The notes beneath the pieces are model-generated. The model was not told where the DNA came from. It saw nothing but the letters and a program-made list of their open reading frames with translations, and searched no databases. 37,808 bases of DNA from Legionellaceae bacterium (GTDB lineage: Bacteria > Pseudomonadota > Gammaproteobacteria > Legionellales > Legionellaceae): positions 1 to 37,808 of the forward strand of contig JASBUC010000011.1 of assembly GCA_030148065.1 (NCBI GenBank). Reading direction: 5' to 3'. The first letter of the stretch is position 1. Every line of letters starts with the position of its first letter. Made by a program: the position numbers and the translations under genes. Shown piece after piece: positions 18,418-28,118 of the stretch.

Positions 18418-21153
18418 GTGACTGCTCATTGGCGAAATTGAGCCGGTTTTTTCGGTGTCAGTTGAGGCGCATTGGCGCCTAATTTCTTGATACTCTTCCT
18501 TCAGCCGTCTCATCGTTCTGGTTGAAGACTCATTCCCCCTGTCCCTTGATAAAGCTCTTTCTAATCTTTCTACCTCATCATCTGATGTATCTGCTGAACT
18601 CGTAGATCTTTTAGAATCCATTGAAGACAGTCTATCTGTTACACCACTATCTGGTGAGCCAGGCGAGCGTGTGGGCATTTCTCTATCAACAATGCTTTTT
18701 ATGGCTAGGCGTCTTTCTGCATTAGGGATTGCATGAACCGAGTCTTTAATCTCTCGCGCTCTTCTTGCTCCCCCTTGTAGTCGACGAGTCAGATTATTGA
18801 GCGTATTCATCCTATTTTCAAGCGCTTCTAAGAGCATCACCTCTTCACGAAAATTATTTAGTTCTACTCTACTGTTGTCTAATGAACTCTCTTTTAATTT
18901 AGCTTTTCTTTCAGTTGTGTACAGAATACTATCCTCTTTTTTATCAAAGCTAAGTCTATGGTAACGCCTGGCTAGCACCTGAAATTCATCTTTTATTTCT
19001 TGTTTCTCAACCTTTTCTCGAAATTTATCTAGTATTGTATCCGCATCTTGGGGTTTTTTAGATTTCATTATCTCCAAGTGCTTTCTCTGCAAATAGGCTT
19101 CTGGTGATTCACCCGTTTGAATCTTAACAGTAAGCTTGAGAAAACGCTGACTTAGATCGTCAAAAGATTGTTCAGTTTGCTCACGAATTTTAGTATGCCG
19201 ATCGGCGACAGTATTACTAAATTTTTTTAACTGTTCTTGCCGAGTTTCAGGGGAAGCTGCCACTATTGAGCATGCTGCAGCAACAATAGGACTCTCCCTC
19301 AAAATGTCATTTTGTTGATAGTGAAGTTCACGGTACTGCTCTGCAAGCCTTTGAAAATTTTCTTGCTCTTCATTTAAGGTTTGAAGATCTTTTCTAAATT
19401 CTGCTAATTGTTCTGCACGTTCTTCAACGGGAGAATTCGCTATCTGCTGTCTTTTAAAAGCAATTAGCCTCTCTAGTTTGATTGTCGTTAACTCCTGCCC
19501 ATCAAACATTGTAAACTTCATGTTTCCCTCGCTGGCAATTGCTTGCAATTTTTCTTGTTTTTCACGATCAAAAAGTCCGAATGTTACTTGACGATATTCA
19601 TTTGCTAACTCATCAAAGGCTCTCAGAGTCTCTTGAAGTGCTTCATGCCTGTCGTGTGCTTTCTGTACTAAATTGACTCTTTCTTCTGATGGTCCATTTA
19701 GGAACACTAGTGTTTTTTGCATAATCAAGTCACTGCGCTCTTCAACACTATCAAGCCTTTCAATCATAGTAGTTAGAGCAAGCTGATCATTTGTACTTAA
19801 CTTTTCAAACGTCTCGATGTGGTTAAGATACTCTTCTGCTTGTTCAATCGAAATCCGAGTAGCTGGATCGGCTGTCACCGTTGATTTTATAAGCTGTTTA
19901 AAGAGTATGCCCTTATTGTTTTGAAACACTTCTGAGTCAAAGTCTGACTCAATAAACGTTGTGCGATCAAACAGAAAGTTATCATCACAGCCAGTCATAA
20001 ATTGATAGAGGTCTTTACCAAACATGTAGGCATGTGCTTTATCAATATCAAAAATCGCATTTCTACCTATTGTCTCAGGAGGTTGATTCTCGGGTGAGAA
20101 AGCACTGTCCCCCCCCACGCTGATATCGAAAACACCAGGAGAAGTTTGCTTTTTGAAAGATTTTAAATCAGCAAGCTTCAGTTTTCCTTCTCTGTTCCTC
20201 AGCCAATTGCCATTTTTTGCATCTTGAAAAACAGCACCTTGTTCACTCGTTTTCTTAAAAATAGCGGCCATTTGTAAAAAGGTCTCTAATGTTTGCTTCT
20301 GTACAACTGAGACTGTTTGCTCTTTCCTTTGTTTGATTTCATCTTTAAGAGAGCCTTCCATTAGAGGCATTGATTCAAACAAAAATACTTCCCCTAAATC
20401 ATCATCAACACTTTTAAACAGGTGATCTTCATAATCCCTATCAACAAAATACTCAGCAAGCGGTCCTTTAGCGAGTTCTTTTTGATAGCTACTTGATCCC
20501 AAAGTTCTTACGGAATTAACTCTTAAAAGAAAAGGCGCTTGCCCATCTGCTCCCCCTTTGCACATGGTGGAATTTGCACGAACTGGCAAACGCTTTAGTT
20601 TATGCTGATGAATGAACTTGTTTACTTCATGACTGGAAGGCTGCTGTTCATACATAAGCCATTCCAGTAGCTCTTTCTTATTCGCAGCATTCATTAACTT
20701 CAGCTCAGTTTGATGAGAAGACTCCATTGCTATTGACGTTGACAGAGTTTGACGCTCACTGATTAATTGATCTTTTAAGGCTTCTCTTATTTCCTGATAC
20801 CTAAAGGCATCCCCCAACAACCAGCCTTGATATTCTGAATCTAGCTGGTTAATTGATTCATCCATATTCTGAAGAATTTCAAGCTTTTGTAACGGACCCT
20901 TTTCCGAATTATAAATTAAGATTGTGTCATTGAGTGCATTGAAGAGATTCATAGCAGTGGCAACAAATATTTCAGCATTTGTATGATTTAAGGCAAGGAT
21001 CCTTGAACTCGCCTGCAATTCGTTGAGTTTCTGTTCTGTGATTTGCTCTAAATCCCCCGGTCTTTCAGTAATAGCCTCCCTTAACTCGGTAGGTCTTTCA
21101 GAGACCTCTGATGCATTTTCACTGGTAGAGAGACCTTTGTCATTTTGGGGCAC
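18403..21153 (-). CDS. Protein kinase-like, coiled-coil effector candidate
   Basis: This 916-residue protein has a degenerate eukaryotic-type kinase domain at about 195-460. It shows a glycine-rich KGGADGQAPF (199-208), a hinge-like VFLFESMPLMEGSL (256-269), a catalytic loop Asp311-Ala-Lys313-Asn-Gly-Asn316, Asp329-Leu-Lys replacing DFG, and FSPENQPPE in the place of the APE block. The N-lobe lysine is not obvious; Arg211 occupies the likely spot. Residues 460-830 are predicted to be long charged helices, probably coiled coils. The last 80 residues are Ser/Asp/Arg-rich and disordered-looking. No signal peptide or membrane helix was seen. The start is GTG at 21153 with AGG seven bases upstream. 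It lies downstream of an alcohol dehydrogenase gene, with an AT-rich gap of 84 bases that could hold its own promoter. Translocation into a host cell is inferred, not shown. Confidence 0.7.
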   Translation of the reverse strand: MPQNDKGLSTSENASEVSERPTELREAITERPGDLEQITEQKLNELQASSRILALNHTNAEIFVATAMNLFNALNDTILIYNSEKGPLQKLEILQNMDESINQLDSEYQGWLLGDAFRYQEIREALKDQLISERQTLSTSIAMESSHQTELKLMNAANKKELLEWLMYEQQPSSHEVNKFIHQHKLKRLPVRANSTMCKGGADGQAPFLLRVNSVRTLGSSSYQKELAKGPLAEYFVDRDYEDHLFKSVDDDLGEVFLFESMPLMEGSLKDEIKQRKEQTVSVVQKQTLETFLQMAAIFKKTSEQGAVFQDAKNGNWLRNREGKLKLADLKSFKKQTSPGVFDISVGGDSAFSPENQPPETIGRNAIFDIDKAHAYMFGKDLYQFMTGCDDNFLFDRTTFIESDFDSEVFQNNKGILFKQLIKSTVTADPATRISIEQAEEYLNHIETFEKLSTNDQLALTTMIERLDSVEERSDLIMQKTLVFLNGPSEERVNLVQKAHDRHEALQETLRAFDELANEYRQVTFGLFDREKQEKLQAIASEGNMKFTMFDGQELTTIKLERLIAFKRQQIANSPVEERAEQLAEFRKDLQTLNEEQENFQRLAEQYRELHYQQNDILRESPIVAAACSIVAASPETRQEQLKKFSNTVADRHTKIREQTEQSFDDLSQRFLKLTVKIQTGESPEAYLQRKHLEIMKSKKPQDADTILDKFREKVEKQEIKDEFQVLARRYHRLSFDKKEDSILYTTERKAKLKESSLDNSRVELNNFREEVMLLEALENRMNTLNNLTRRLQGGARRAREIKDSVHAIPNAERRLAIKSIVDREMPTRSPGSPDSGVTDRLSSMDSKRSTSSADTSDDEVERLERALSRDRGNESSTRTMRRLKEEYQEIRRQCASTDTEKTGSISPMSSHSNSS

Positions 21154-21237
21154 GCTAACACCTAAAGGTTGGACTTGAATTCTTACTTTAAGTGTAGGAT
21201 ATATTTATATTTATTGCTTTTTATTGAGACTGTTTGC

Positions 21238-22380
21238 TTAAATCGCACTCAGATAAAGGCGTTCATAGTCTGCTAGGGTTAATGCTCGGGGGTTTGTAAT
21301 CGTTGAGGGATCGGCAAGTGCCTGTCTTGCAATAAGTGCAGCATCTTCTTTCAGGGCCCCTAGCTCTGCTAGCCCCTTTGGTAGCTCTAAGCGTTGGTAG
21401 AGGGCTAAAAGCCAATTAATAAGTGCTTGAAGGCTTCTTTCTTCTAACCCAAGATAATTACATAGTCGATTGATTTTATTGCTAATTTTGGGCTCATTAA
21501 AACGTAAGACCGTCGGCATAAAGAGTGCGTTTAATAAACCATGAGAGAGGTTATAGCGCGCCCCTACCGGGTGTGAGAGGCCATGAACCGCACCTAAACC
21601 TTTTTGAAAGGCAGTAGCCCCCATAATTGCGGCTGCCATCAAATGGCTTCGAGCATCAAGGTTTTGCCCATCTGCGGTAGCAATTTCAAGATTTTCTGCA
21701 ATTAATCGCATGCCTTCTATGGCAATGCCATCGGCCATTGGGTGATATCCTGGGGCGCAATAGGCTTCTAGGCAATGGGCAAAGGCATCGAGTGCGGTAT
21801 AGGCGGTTAAGGCTTTAGGCACAGATAAAGTAAGCCTTGGATCAGCAATCACTAAGCTTGGCTGCATCTTTGGGTGAAAAATAATAAACTTATTTTGCTC
21901 AGCCGTATTTTTAATTACCGCAGCACGCCCAACTTCAGCACCAGTGCCAGAGGTGGTTGGGATGGCAATGATTGAGGGGATGTTATCATTAGCCCGCAAA
22001 TAATTATCCCCTTCGTCAATAAAATCCCATAAAGGCCTGCACTGCTTCCCCATTAAGGCAATGGTCTTAGCAGTATCGAGTGCCGAACCTCCACCGATTG
22101 CAATCACCCCATCTGCCTGACTCTCACGAAAACAACGCACACCGTCTTCAATGCTCTCGCCCGTTGGGTTGGGAATAATGCCTTGAAAGATTGTCAGCGC
22201 TTCTACCTCTGCTCGTAATTGCACAAGCATTTCTTGTATTGTGCTGTTATTTAATAAAAAGGGATCAATCACCAGCAGTGGTCGTTTAAAGCCTTGGTGC
22301 TGAACGCTTTTTGCAAGCTCTGAGAGCTTGCCTGTCCCAAATAAAATCTCGACAGGGTAATGCCAGTTTCCTTCCATCAT
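21238..22380 (-). CDS. Iron-containing alcohol dehydrogenase
   Basis: This is a group III (iron-type) NAD(P)-dependent alcohol dehydrogenase of 380 residues, the normal length. The nucleotide-binding motif GGGSALDTAK is at about 97-106. PTTSGTGAEVGRAAVI follows, and the metal-site histidines are visible in ALDAFAHCLEAY and GAVHGLSHPVGARYNLSHG. The aldehyde or alcohol substrate cannot be told from sequence. The ATG at 22380 has AGGAAGAG just upstream. It is on the same strand as the downstream kinase-like gene, but nothing links their functions. Confidence 0.93.
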   Translation of the reverse strand: MMEGNWHYPVEILFGTGKLSELAKSVQHQGFKRPLLVIDPFLLNNSTIQEMLVQLRAEVEALTIFQGIIPNPTGESIEDGVRCFRESQADGVIAIGGGSALDTAKTIALMGKQCRPLWDFIDEGDNYLRANDNIPSIIAIPTTSGTGAEVGRAAVIKNTAEQNKFIIFHPKMQPSLVIADPRLTLSVPKALTAYTALDAFAHCLEAYCAPGYHPMADGIAIEGMRLIAENLEIATADGQNLDARSHLMAAAIMGATAFQKGLGAVHGLSHPVGARYNLSHGLLNALFMPTVLRFNEPKISNKINRLCNYLGLEERSLQALINWLLALYQRLELPKGLAELGALKEDAALIARQALADPSTITNPRALTLADYERLYLSAI

Positions 22381-22425
22381 AGCTCTTCCTTATAGAGTAA
22401 CGAGTCGCTTTATCAATGCAGAGAA

Positions 22426-22454
22426 GTGGCATTCTGAGGAGGGATGAGTATAAT
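22426..22454 (+). promoter_or_regulatory. Promoter of the small lipoprotein gene
   Basis: -35 GTGGCA (22426-22431) and a perfect -10 TATAAT (22449-22454) are 17 bases apart, 23 bases before the ATG of the small gene. Confidence 0.6.
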
Positions 22455-22477
22455 TTAAGAAAAAACGCCTATTACTT

Positions 22478-22612
22478 ATGCCAAAACTGCTAACCATCAT
22501 AAGTCTTACCCTGCTGCTCACTGCTTGTGGGGGCTCACAAATGCTCTACAGTGAACATTATAATCAAACCGCCGCTCACATTGATAAATCGTTTAATCAC
22601 TATTATTGGTAG
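22478..22612 (+). CDS. Small lipoprotein of unknown function
   Basis: This 44-residue frame starts MPKLLTIISLTLLLTACGGS: a short basic start, a hydrophobic core and a lipobox LTAC with the lipidated cysteine at 17. The mature part would be only 28 residues, polar and ending in HYYW. A good promoter lies just upstream, although the ribosome binding site is weak. The stop lies one base from the stop of the convergent damX-like gene. The family was not recognised. It resembles the small lipoproteins that gammaproteobacteria often keep beside envelope genes. Confidence 0.7.
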   Translation: MPKLLTIISLTLLLTACGGSQMLYSEHYNQTAAHIDKSFNHYYW

Positions 22613-22613
22613 T

Positions 22614-24266
22614 TTAAGCTTTTAAAGTAGTAGGGTGTCCTAGACCAGCAACAGAGCGCACCCACGGTTTGTTCTTGCGAACATTAGATGGAAGACTCTT
22701 TAACTTTGCGTAAGCGTCCGTTTTGCTCTTAAAAGGGCCAAGTACCGCCACATACCAAGACTTGCCTTTATTTTGCGTCTTAAAAAACACAACCTGCTTT
22801 TGTAAATTTCTCTGATAGACGTAGGTTTTAACCGAATCTAAGGTACTAGCACCAACGAGTTGCACGGCATAACCACCCGGTTTTCTAGCCTTAGGCAGTG
22901 ACTTGGCAAATTTGGGTTGAGCAACGGGTGCTTTTTTCACAGTGTTTGTGGACGCCTCTTCCTTTTGTGCTGGCACTTTTTGTACCTTGGCTACCAGTCT
23001 AGGTTTACTAAGACTTGGCGAGGGTAAAACCACCACCTTATCAATTAGAGCCGTTGGCGGCTCGGCAATCAAACTGCTTCTGGTTGCCTCAATGGCGGCC
23101 TGCTCTTCTTCTTTGGAAGGGGTTGGGACAGCTATGGTTTCATGAGTCTTTGACGTCATTGCCGTCGGAGTGAAGTAACTCCTATTCTTTTGAGGAAAAG
23201 GATGCAACTGTTCATGTATCGACTCATCCTGCAGACTTTGACCGGTGCCTGTTAGCTCAGCTCTTTTCTCTAAGTGTTTTTGATGCGAACGCTCAAACTC
23301 TTCTTTCACACTGTCAAAGTTAATAGGTTTTGCCTCTTGACTTGAGAAAATGTTGGTCGAAATTGATTTTTTTTGATAAATGAGCGGACGTTCTTTGCCT
23401 GAAAAATGGTTAACCATAATAAGCACTAACAGCAATCCCCCGATTGCCCCTAACCACTTACGATTAAGCTTAAAGCCAGGCGCTTCTGGTTCAAACTTCT
23501 CACTGAATTTACGATTTAACAACGCCCGACAATTAGTTTGAATGTAGGCAATGTTATCATCTGAGCGAGCGCGTACCCCCTCAAGCTCGTCATCCTTTAA
23601 AGATAGCTCAGAAATTTCACCCTTAACGTGGGAATAACAGTGATTGAGATAGAGTTTGATGTCATCCACTTTCAAAGGAGCGAGTTCCAAAACATGAGAT
23701 TGGCAACTAGCTTCACGAGTCGACATATCACGTACTTTTGCTTTCAGCCGCTGAAAGCCGAGTAAGAAGAAATGGAGGTAGCCCTCATTATCAGAGCTTA
23801 AATTAATTAAAGCAGAAATGGTGGCAAGATTGTCTTCGGTTAGTTGATCGGCATCGTCAATAATAAACAAGAGATGACGCTTTAATTCCTGTGATCGCTG
23901 ATGAAGGCTCTCGAGCTTCTCTTTCATGGCGTGGCCATTGACCGAACAATGCAGCGCCTTGCCAATTAAACGAATGAGCTCATTGTTTTCCATTGCCAGG
24001 GCGTCACTTGGCAGCACAACTTTTTCGATTTCGTCAGGTAAGGTCTCAATTAAGAGAGAAATGAACGTGCTTTTGCCTGAGCCTCGTTTGGCACTCATGA
24101 CCATTAAAACATTGCTAAAGAGTACCAAATGCTCGATTAATTGAGTTTGATTTTGCCAGCCGTTAAAAAAGACAGGGCTCATGTTAGATGTCTCAAACAA
24201 ATCCCCGGATATCCCTAAAGATTGCAAAGCATCTTGACTTAACGGCTTTAAGGTCTCGAGACTCAT
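22614..24266 (-). CDS. damX: DamX-like SPOR-domain division protein with AAA domain
   Basis: The 550-residue protein has a cytoplasmic AAA-type ATPase domain (about 30-255) with Walker A AKRGSGKST and Walker B LLFIIDDADQL. One membrane helix follows (about 272-290), then a Pro/Thr-rich periplasmic linker. The C-terminal SPOR domain (about 462-545, GGYAVQLVGASTLDS...WYVAVLGPFKSK) binds denuded peptidoglycan at the septum. This architecture and the location downstream of aroK match DamX of gammaproteobacteria. It starts with a GAGG five bases before the ATG. It is probably the last gene of the pil-aroK-damX transcript. Confidence 0.88.
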   Translation of the reverse strand: MSLETLKPLSQDALQSLGISGDLFETSNMSPVFFNGWQNQTQLIEHLVLFSNVLMVMSAKRGSGKSTFISLLIETLPDEIEKVVLPSDALAMENNELIRLIGKALHCSVNGHAMKEKLESLHQRSQELKRHLLFIIDDADQLTEDNLATISALINLSSDNEGYLHFFLLGFQRLKAKVRDMSTREASCQSHVLELAPLKVDDIKLYLNHCYSHVKGEISELSLKDDELEGVRARSDDNIAYIQTNCRALLNRKFSEKFEPEAPGFKLNRKWLGAIGGLLLVLIMVNHFSGKERPLIYQKKSISTNIFSSQEAKPINFDSVKEEFERSHQKHLEKRAELTGTGQSLQDESIHEQLHPFPQKNRSYFTPTAMTSKTHETIAVPTPSKEEEQAAIEATRSSLIAEPPTALIDKVVVLPSPSLSKPRLVAKVQKVPAQKEEASTNTVKKAPVAQPKFAKSLPKARKPGGYAVQLVGASTLDSVKTYVYQRNLQKQVVFFKTQNKGKSWYVAVLGPFKSKTDAYAKLKSLPSNVRKNKPWVRSVAGLGHPTTLKA

Positions 24267-24336
24267 TTCATCCTCAATAAGCAGAACTTCAAAATTTGCC
24301 TAAACTCAAAACAGCAATGCTGTGTGGCATTGACTA

Positions 24337-24864
24337 TTAATCTTCGTTATAAATGTACTTAATGATGTTATTGGCAACCGCTTTAACTGTTAGCTTATCG
24401 GTTTCAAAACTAACATCGGCTAATTCTTCATACAAAGGTTCACGCTCCTCACCCAAAGAAACGAGCCTTTCTTCTAAATTATCTGTTTGTAAGAGAGGTC
24501 TTTTAGTGTCTCTTTTGGTGCGCTCAAATTGCTGCTCCAACGAGGTCTTAAGGTAGATAACGGTTCCTCTGGCTGCAAGCACTGCCCTGTTTTCGGGTGC
24601 AGTAACCACGCCCCCGCCAGTTGCGAGAACAATGTTGCTTTTTTGGGTTAGCTCATCGATGACTTTTATCTCTCGATTACGAAACCCTTCCTCGCCTTCA
24701 ATGTCATAGATCCAGGAAATGTCGGCCCCGGCACGTTGCTCAATCACCTCATCAGAGTCAAAGAACTCCAACTTCAACTCTTTAGCCAAAGTACGGCCGA
24801 TTGTGCTTTTTCCAGCGCCCATTGGCCCAACAAGAAATATATTGTGTACTCTAACGATGCTCAT
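24337..24864 (-). CDS. aroK: Shikimate kinase
   Basis: AroK phosphorylates shikimate with ATP in the chorismate pathway. The 175-residue protein is standard length. It shows Walker [10 protein letters not shown] (about 13-21), the shikimate-binding [11 protein letters not shown] with its Asp, an arginine in EGFRNREI, the GGG loop (LATGGGVV) and the lid RPLL. It lies 16 bases downstream of pilQ, the conserved pil-aroK order. The 3-dehydroquinate synthase gene aroB, which usually follows, is absent; the SPOR protein comes next after 70 bases. Confidence 0.97.
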   Translation of the reverse strand: MSIVRVHNIFLVGPMGAGKSTIGRTLAKELKLEFFDSDEVIEQRAGADISWIYDIEGEEGFRNREIKVIDELTQKSNIVLATGGGVVTAPENRAVLAARGTVIYLKTSLEQQFERTKRDTKRPLLQTDNLEERLVSLGEEREPLYEELADVSFETDKLTVKAVANNIIKYIYNED

Positions 24865-24880
24865 CTGCTTACTTGTACCC

Positions 24881-26956
24881 TTAAGTGTTTGTCGTAAACG
24901 AATGCCGAATAATTTTCGGCGTGATAAAAATTAATAATTCTTCATGCTTAATAATGTTACGTTTGTTTCGAAATAACATTCCCAATACAGGGATGTTACC
25001 AAGAAACGGGATCCTAACAATTGCTCTTGTTTTATCAAGCTTGTAAATACCCCCTAAAACCAATGTCTGGCCATTATTAACCAATACATTGGTCTCTATC
25101 TGCTTGGTCAGAATAGCCGGTACGCCATTAAATCGCTGGGCACTCGCTGTATCTTGATTCACTATTAAATCAAGGATAACGCGATTATCCGGCGTAATTT
25201 GAGGCGTTACCTTCAAGCTTAAGACCGCTTTTTTAAAGGAGACCGAGGTCGCACCACTCGACGTTGCCTCCTGGTAAGGAATTTCCTCACCAGACTCGAT
25301 GGTTGCGGCCTGTTGATTACCAGTAATCAGTCTTGGACTCGAAATCACTTCTCCTCGTCCTTCCGTCTCTAAGGCTGACAGCTCCAAATCCAAGAGTGTG
25401 CCATCCCCGAGTTTTGCCAGTGCCAAACCAATAGAGGCTGCATTTCCAGTCGTCACTGGTGCAATCGCATCAAAGTTCAACCGTTCTGCTAAAGGCACTG
25501 CCGAGGGAATCGTCCCTCCTGCAATTTTATTCGCACCTTCTAAGGTACCTGACATGTGGCTTGCATTGGAAACACCAAAGCGAATGCCTATGTCGTCCTC
25601 AAAGTCTTTATTAACCGTCACCACTCGCGCTTCAATTAAGACTTGTTTAACCGGCACGTCCAGCTTTTTAATTAAGTTCTTAATCTCATCTAACTGCACA
25701 CCAGTATCCTGCAACCACAAAGCATTAGTCCTAGTGTCCACAGTGACGCTACCACGGCTCGATAACAAGCGAGTATTCTCACTTTTTAATAATTCGGCAA
25801 CGTCCGCAGCCTTTGCATAATTTATATGCATTAATTTAGAAAGTAAAGGCGCAAGTTCTTTGCTTTGCTCATCTGCCTCCATTTCTTGCTTTTCTCTCTC
25901 AGCAATCTCACTAACCGGCGCAATTAAAATCACTTCGCCCATTTTTCGCTCACCAAGACCTTTGGTCTTTAGAATGATATTGAGCGCTTGATCCCAAGGA
26001 ACATCATTAAGCCTTAGAGTAATACTGCCTTTGACTGAGTCACTAACCACCATATTTTTACCGGTGAACTCTGCTAACAGTTGTAAAACCGAACGAATTT
26101 TAATGTTTTGGAAGTTAAGAGCAATGCGTTTACCTGAGTAAACCTTTTTCTTAAGCTTCTGCTTAGCCACTTCTTCTTGGCTTAAAGGGAATACTTCTAC
26201 AAAAAATCGATTATTGACTTGGTAAGTAAACTGACCAAAGTTCCCCTTGGTCTTTATCACAAACTTTGTATTTTTTGCGTATTGATATACCTCTACTGTA
26301 CGAGCCGGTGTGTGAAAATCAGACACATCTAGTGTTCTTAAATACTTAGGATCAATGCCTGAATTTAAAATCTTTAAGGTTATTTTATTGTCACTTTGTG
26401 AGACATCAACGTTAATGTCATCCTTACTGAGTTTTAAGACTAACTTACCAGCGTTATGGCCAGCCCCTCTAAAATCAACATCTAAAATCTTGTTATCACC
26501 CTGATCTAATTTATGGGTAAAATAGCGTCTCTTCGGCTGGTACAGCCTTTGTTCAACTTTATTTGAAATATTGACATAAAATTTGTTACCCACCTTTTCG
26601 GTATTATAAGTAATGGCACGGGCCAAGGAAAAGACGGCACGAACACGGTTATTAGCAGACAGCAGAGTGTATTTTTTCATGGCACCCAGATCAATAAGTT
26701 TGTTCCTTTCGGACGCTGGCAAGCCATCTTGTACGCCCATGAAATCAAAAATAAGATTTGCAGGGGATTTCATTAAAAAGTTTTTAGGTGTTTCAGAAAG
26801 TGATTCTTTGAATTGAAATTCTATACGAAGTTTACTATCTGGCAATGGTAATATCTTTAGGCCAACGAGCTGATTATTTGCTCCCGTCGCTAAACTCAAC
26901 CCGCTTAGAAAAGTAGCTAAAATAATGAGGCATGTCCTTACTAATTTCGGCAACAT
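24881..26956 (-). CDS. pilQ: Type IV pilus secretin PilQ
   Basis: PilQ forms the outer-membrane channel for type IV pili, also used for DNA uptake. The 691-residue product has a signal peptide (about 1-25), N-terminal AMIN domains that bind peptidoglycan (about 30-240), a secretin N0/STN region ([21 protein letters not shown] starts near 282), an N1 domain, and the C-terminal secretin core with EEIPYQEA and [20 protein letters not shown]. The end has the [14 protein letters not shown] motif. The ATG at 26956 is used. In-frame TTG codons at 26962 and 26965 are also possible, and a GGAG lies 5 bases before the 26962 one. Confidence 0.97.
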   Translation of the reverse strand: MLPKLVRTCLIILATFLSGLSLATGANNQLVGLKILPLPDSKLRIEFQFKESLSETPKNFLMKSPANLIFDFMGVQDGLPASERNKLIDLGAMKKYTLLSANNRVRAVFSLARAITYNTEKVGNKFYVNISNKVEQRLYQPKRRYFTHKLDQGDNKILDVDFRGAGHNAGKLVLKLSKDDINVDVSQSDNKITLKILNSGIDPKYLRTLDVSDFHTPARTVEVYQYAKNTKFVIKTKGNFGQFTYQVNNRFFVEVFPLSQEEVAKQKLKKKVYSGKRIALNFQNIKIRSVLQLLAEFTGKNMVVSDSVKGSITLRLNDVPWDQALNIILKTKGLGERKMGEVILIAPVSEIAEREKQEMEADEQSKELAPLLSKLMHINYAKAADVAELLKSENTRLLSSRGSVTVDTRTNALWLQDTGVQLDEIKNLIKKLDVPVKQVLIEARVVTVNKDFEDDIGIRFGVSNASHMSGTLEGANKIAGGTIPSAVPLAERLNFDAIAPVTTGNAASIGLALAKLGDGTLLDLELSALETEGRGEVISSPRLITGNQQAATIESGEEIPYQEATSSGATSVSFKKAVLSLKVTPQITPDNRVILDLIVNQDTASAQRFNGVPAILTKQIETNVLVNNGQTLVLGGIYKLDKTRAIVRIPFLGNIPVLGMLFRNKRNIIKHEELLIFITPKIIRHSFTTNT

Positions 26957-26976
26957 TATCAACAAAACTCCATGTT

Positions 26977-27477
26977 CTATTTTAATTTCAATTCAATATT
27001 CTTTTTTTGCCATCGACCATTAACGCGTATGGATTCAACTAAGGTTAATGTCTTAGGGGTGATCTTGACCACTCTACCATAATTCTGTCCCATATACTGC
27101 CCAATTGTCACTTTAAACACTTGCTCTTTGGGCGTGCGAATCAATGCCCAGTGATGAACACCACGACTAAGCGTGCCAACAAATGATAAGCCATCTATCG
27201 GGAATTCTTCCAATGGTTGCTTCTTTCGATTTAAATCAGGGGCACTCATATCCTTCGCCTGGCGTTTTCCTTTGGCCGAAAAAGGATCTCGTCGCTTAAG
27301 CTTATTAGGGTATTTAAAACTGGCTGTCTTTTTAAAGTCAGGTATCGGCTCAATGGTTCGCCCAGGCCTCTTGGAAACACTTTCAATAAACTGATGAAGA
27401 TCCGAATCTTGATCGGCGCCACAAGCAACCAACATTAGACTCAGTAAACCACATATAAAACCGTGCTTAAGTTTCAT
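26977..27477 (-). CDS. pilP: Type IV pilus assembly lipoprotein PilP
   Basis: PilP links the inner-membrane PilMNO complex to the PilQ secretin in the periplasm. At 166 residues it is the usual size. It begins with a lipoprotein signal whose lipobox is LVAC (Cys19 or so), then an extended linker with KRRDPF. The beta-sandwich domain covers about 85-165 (LSFVGTLSRGVHHWALIRT, VTIGQYMGQNYGRVVKI). It is the fourth gene of the operon, 11 bases after pilO. Confidence 0.96.
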   Translation of the reverse strand: MKLKHGFICGLLSLMLVACGADQDSDLHQFIESVSKRPGRTIEPIPDFKKTASFKYPNKLKRRDPFSAKGKRQAKDMSAPDLNRKKQPLEEFPIDGLSFVGTLSRGVHHWALIRTPKEQVFKVTIGQYMGQNYGRVVKITPKTLTLVESIRVNGRWQKKNIELKLK

Positions 27478-27488
27478 TCTTTTTCCAT

Positions 27489-28118
27489 CTATACGCTACT
27501 AAAGCCTTGGTAACGATAAATCTTTGCTGTGATGTTCATAATAAGCTTTTTGTCGCCTTCATCAATTACCGGTTCCTTTGCTTTTGCTAATGACTTATCT
27601 TCAGGAATCACAATTGAAAAGTCATGCAGTGTTACAATACGACCAAGGGATGCCACTCTGCTAATGAAGTTTGCTAATTGATGATAGTTACCTGTGACCT
27701 TTATTTTAATTGGTAACTCAACATAAAAGTCGTGCTCTACTTCATGTAGAGGATCAAAGAGCAAAAACTTCAATCCGCTTTGCACCCCTGTTTGTGAGAT
27801 GTCTTCTAAAAGATTGGGAACCTCTGTCTTACTTGGCAATTGACGCAAGAGTTCACCAAATCGCTCTTTCATTTCAGACAATTGTCTTCGATAAAGTGGT
27901 AAGTTGGCCGCTTGCTGCTGTTTCATCTCAAGCTGGCCTCTTAATTCAATCTCTTTATCCTTTAACCTTTGCCAATCTTCAAGTTGCAACTTAAAACTAA
28001 AAAAATAAGCGCCAACAAACACCAATATTGCCAGAACAAAGACACTTATGCCTTTATAGAGAGCCGGCCAACTTGCAATGGTATCAAACGTTAATTCATT
28101 TAAATTTAGATCTCTCAT
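27489..28118 (-). CDS. pilO: Type IV pilus assembly protein PilO
   Basis: This 209-residue inner-membrane protein has one N-terminal helix (about 20-42), a coiled coil (45-85) and a periplasmic ferredoxin-like domain. It pairs with PilN in the alignment subcomplex. The ATG overlaps the pilN stop in an ATGA arrangement (28115-28118), indicating coupled translation. Confidence 0.96.
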   Translation of the reverse strand: MRDLNLNELTFDTIASWPALYKGISVFVLAILVFVGAYFFSFKLQLEDWQRLKDKEIELRGQLEMKQQQAANLPLYRRQLSEMKERFGELLRQLPSKTEVPNLLEDISQTGVQSGLKFLLFDPLHEVEHDFYVELPIKIKVTGNYHQLANFISRVASLGRIVTLHDFSIVIPEDKSLAKAKEPVIDEGDKKLIMNITAKIYRYQGFSSV

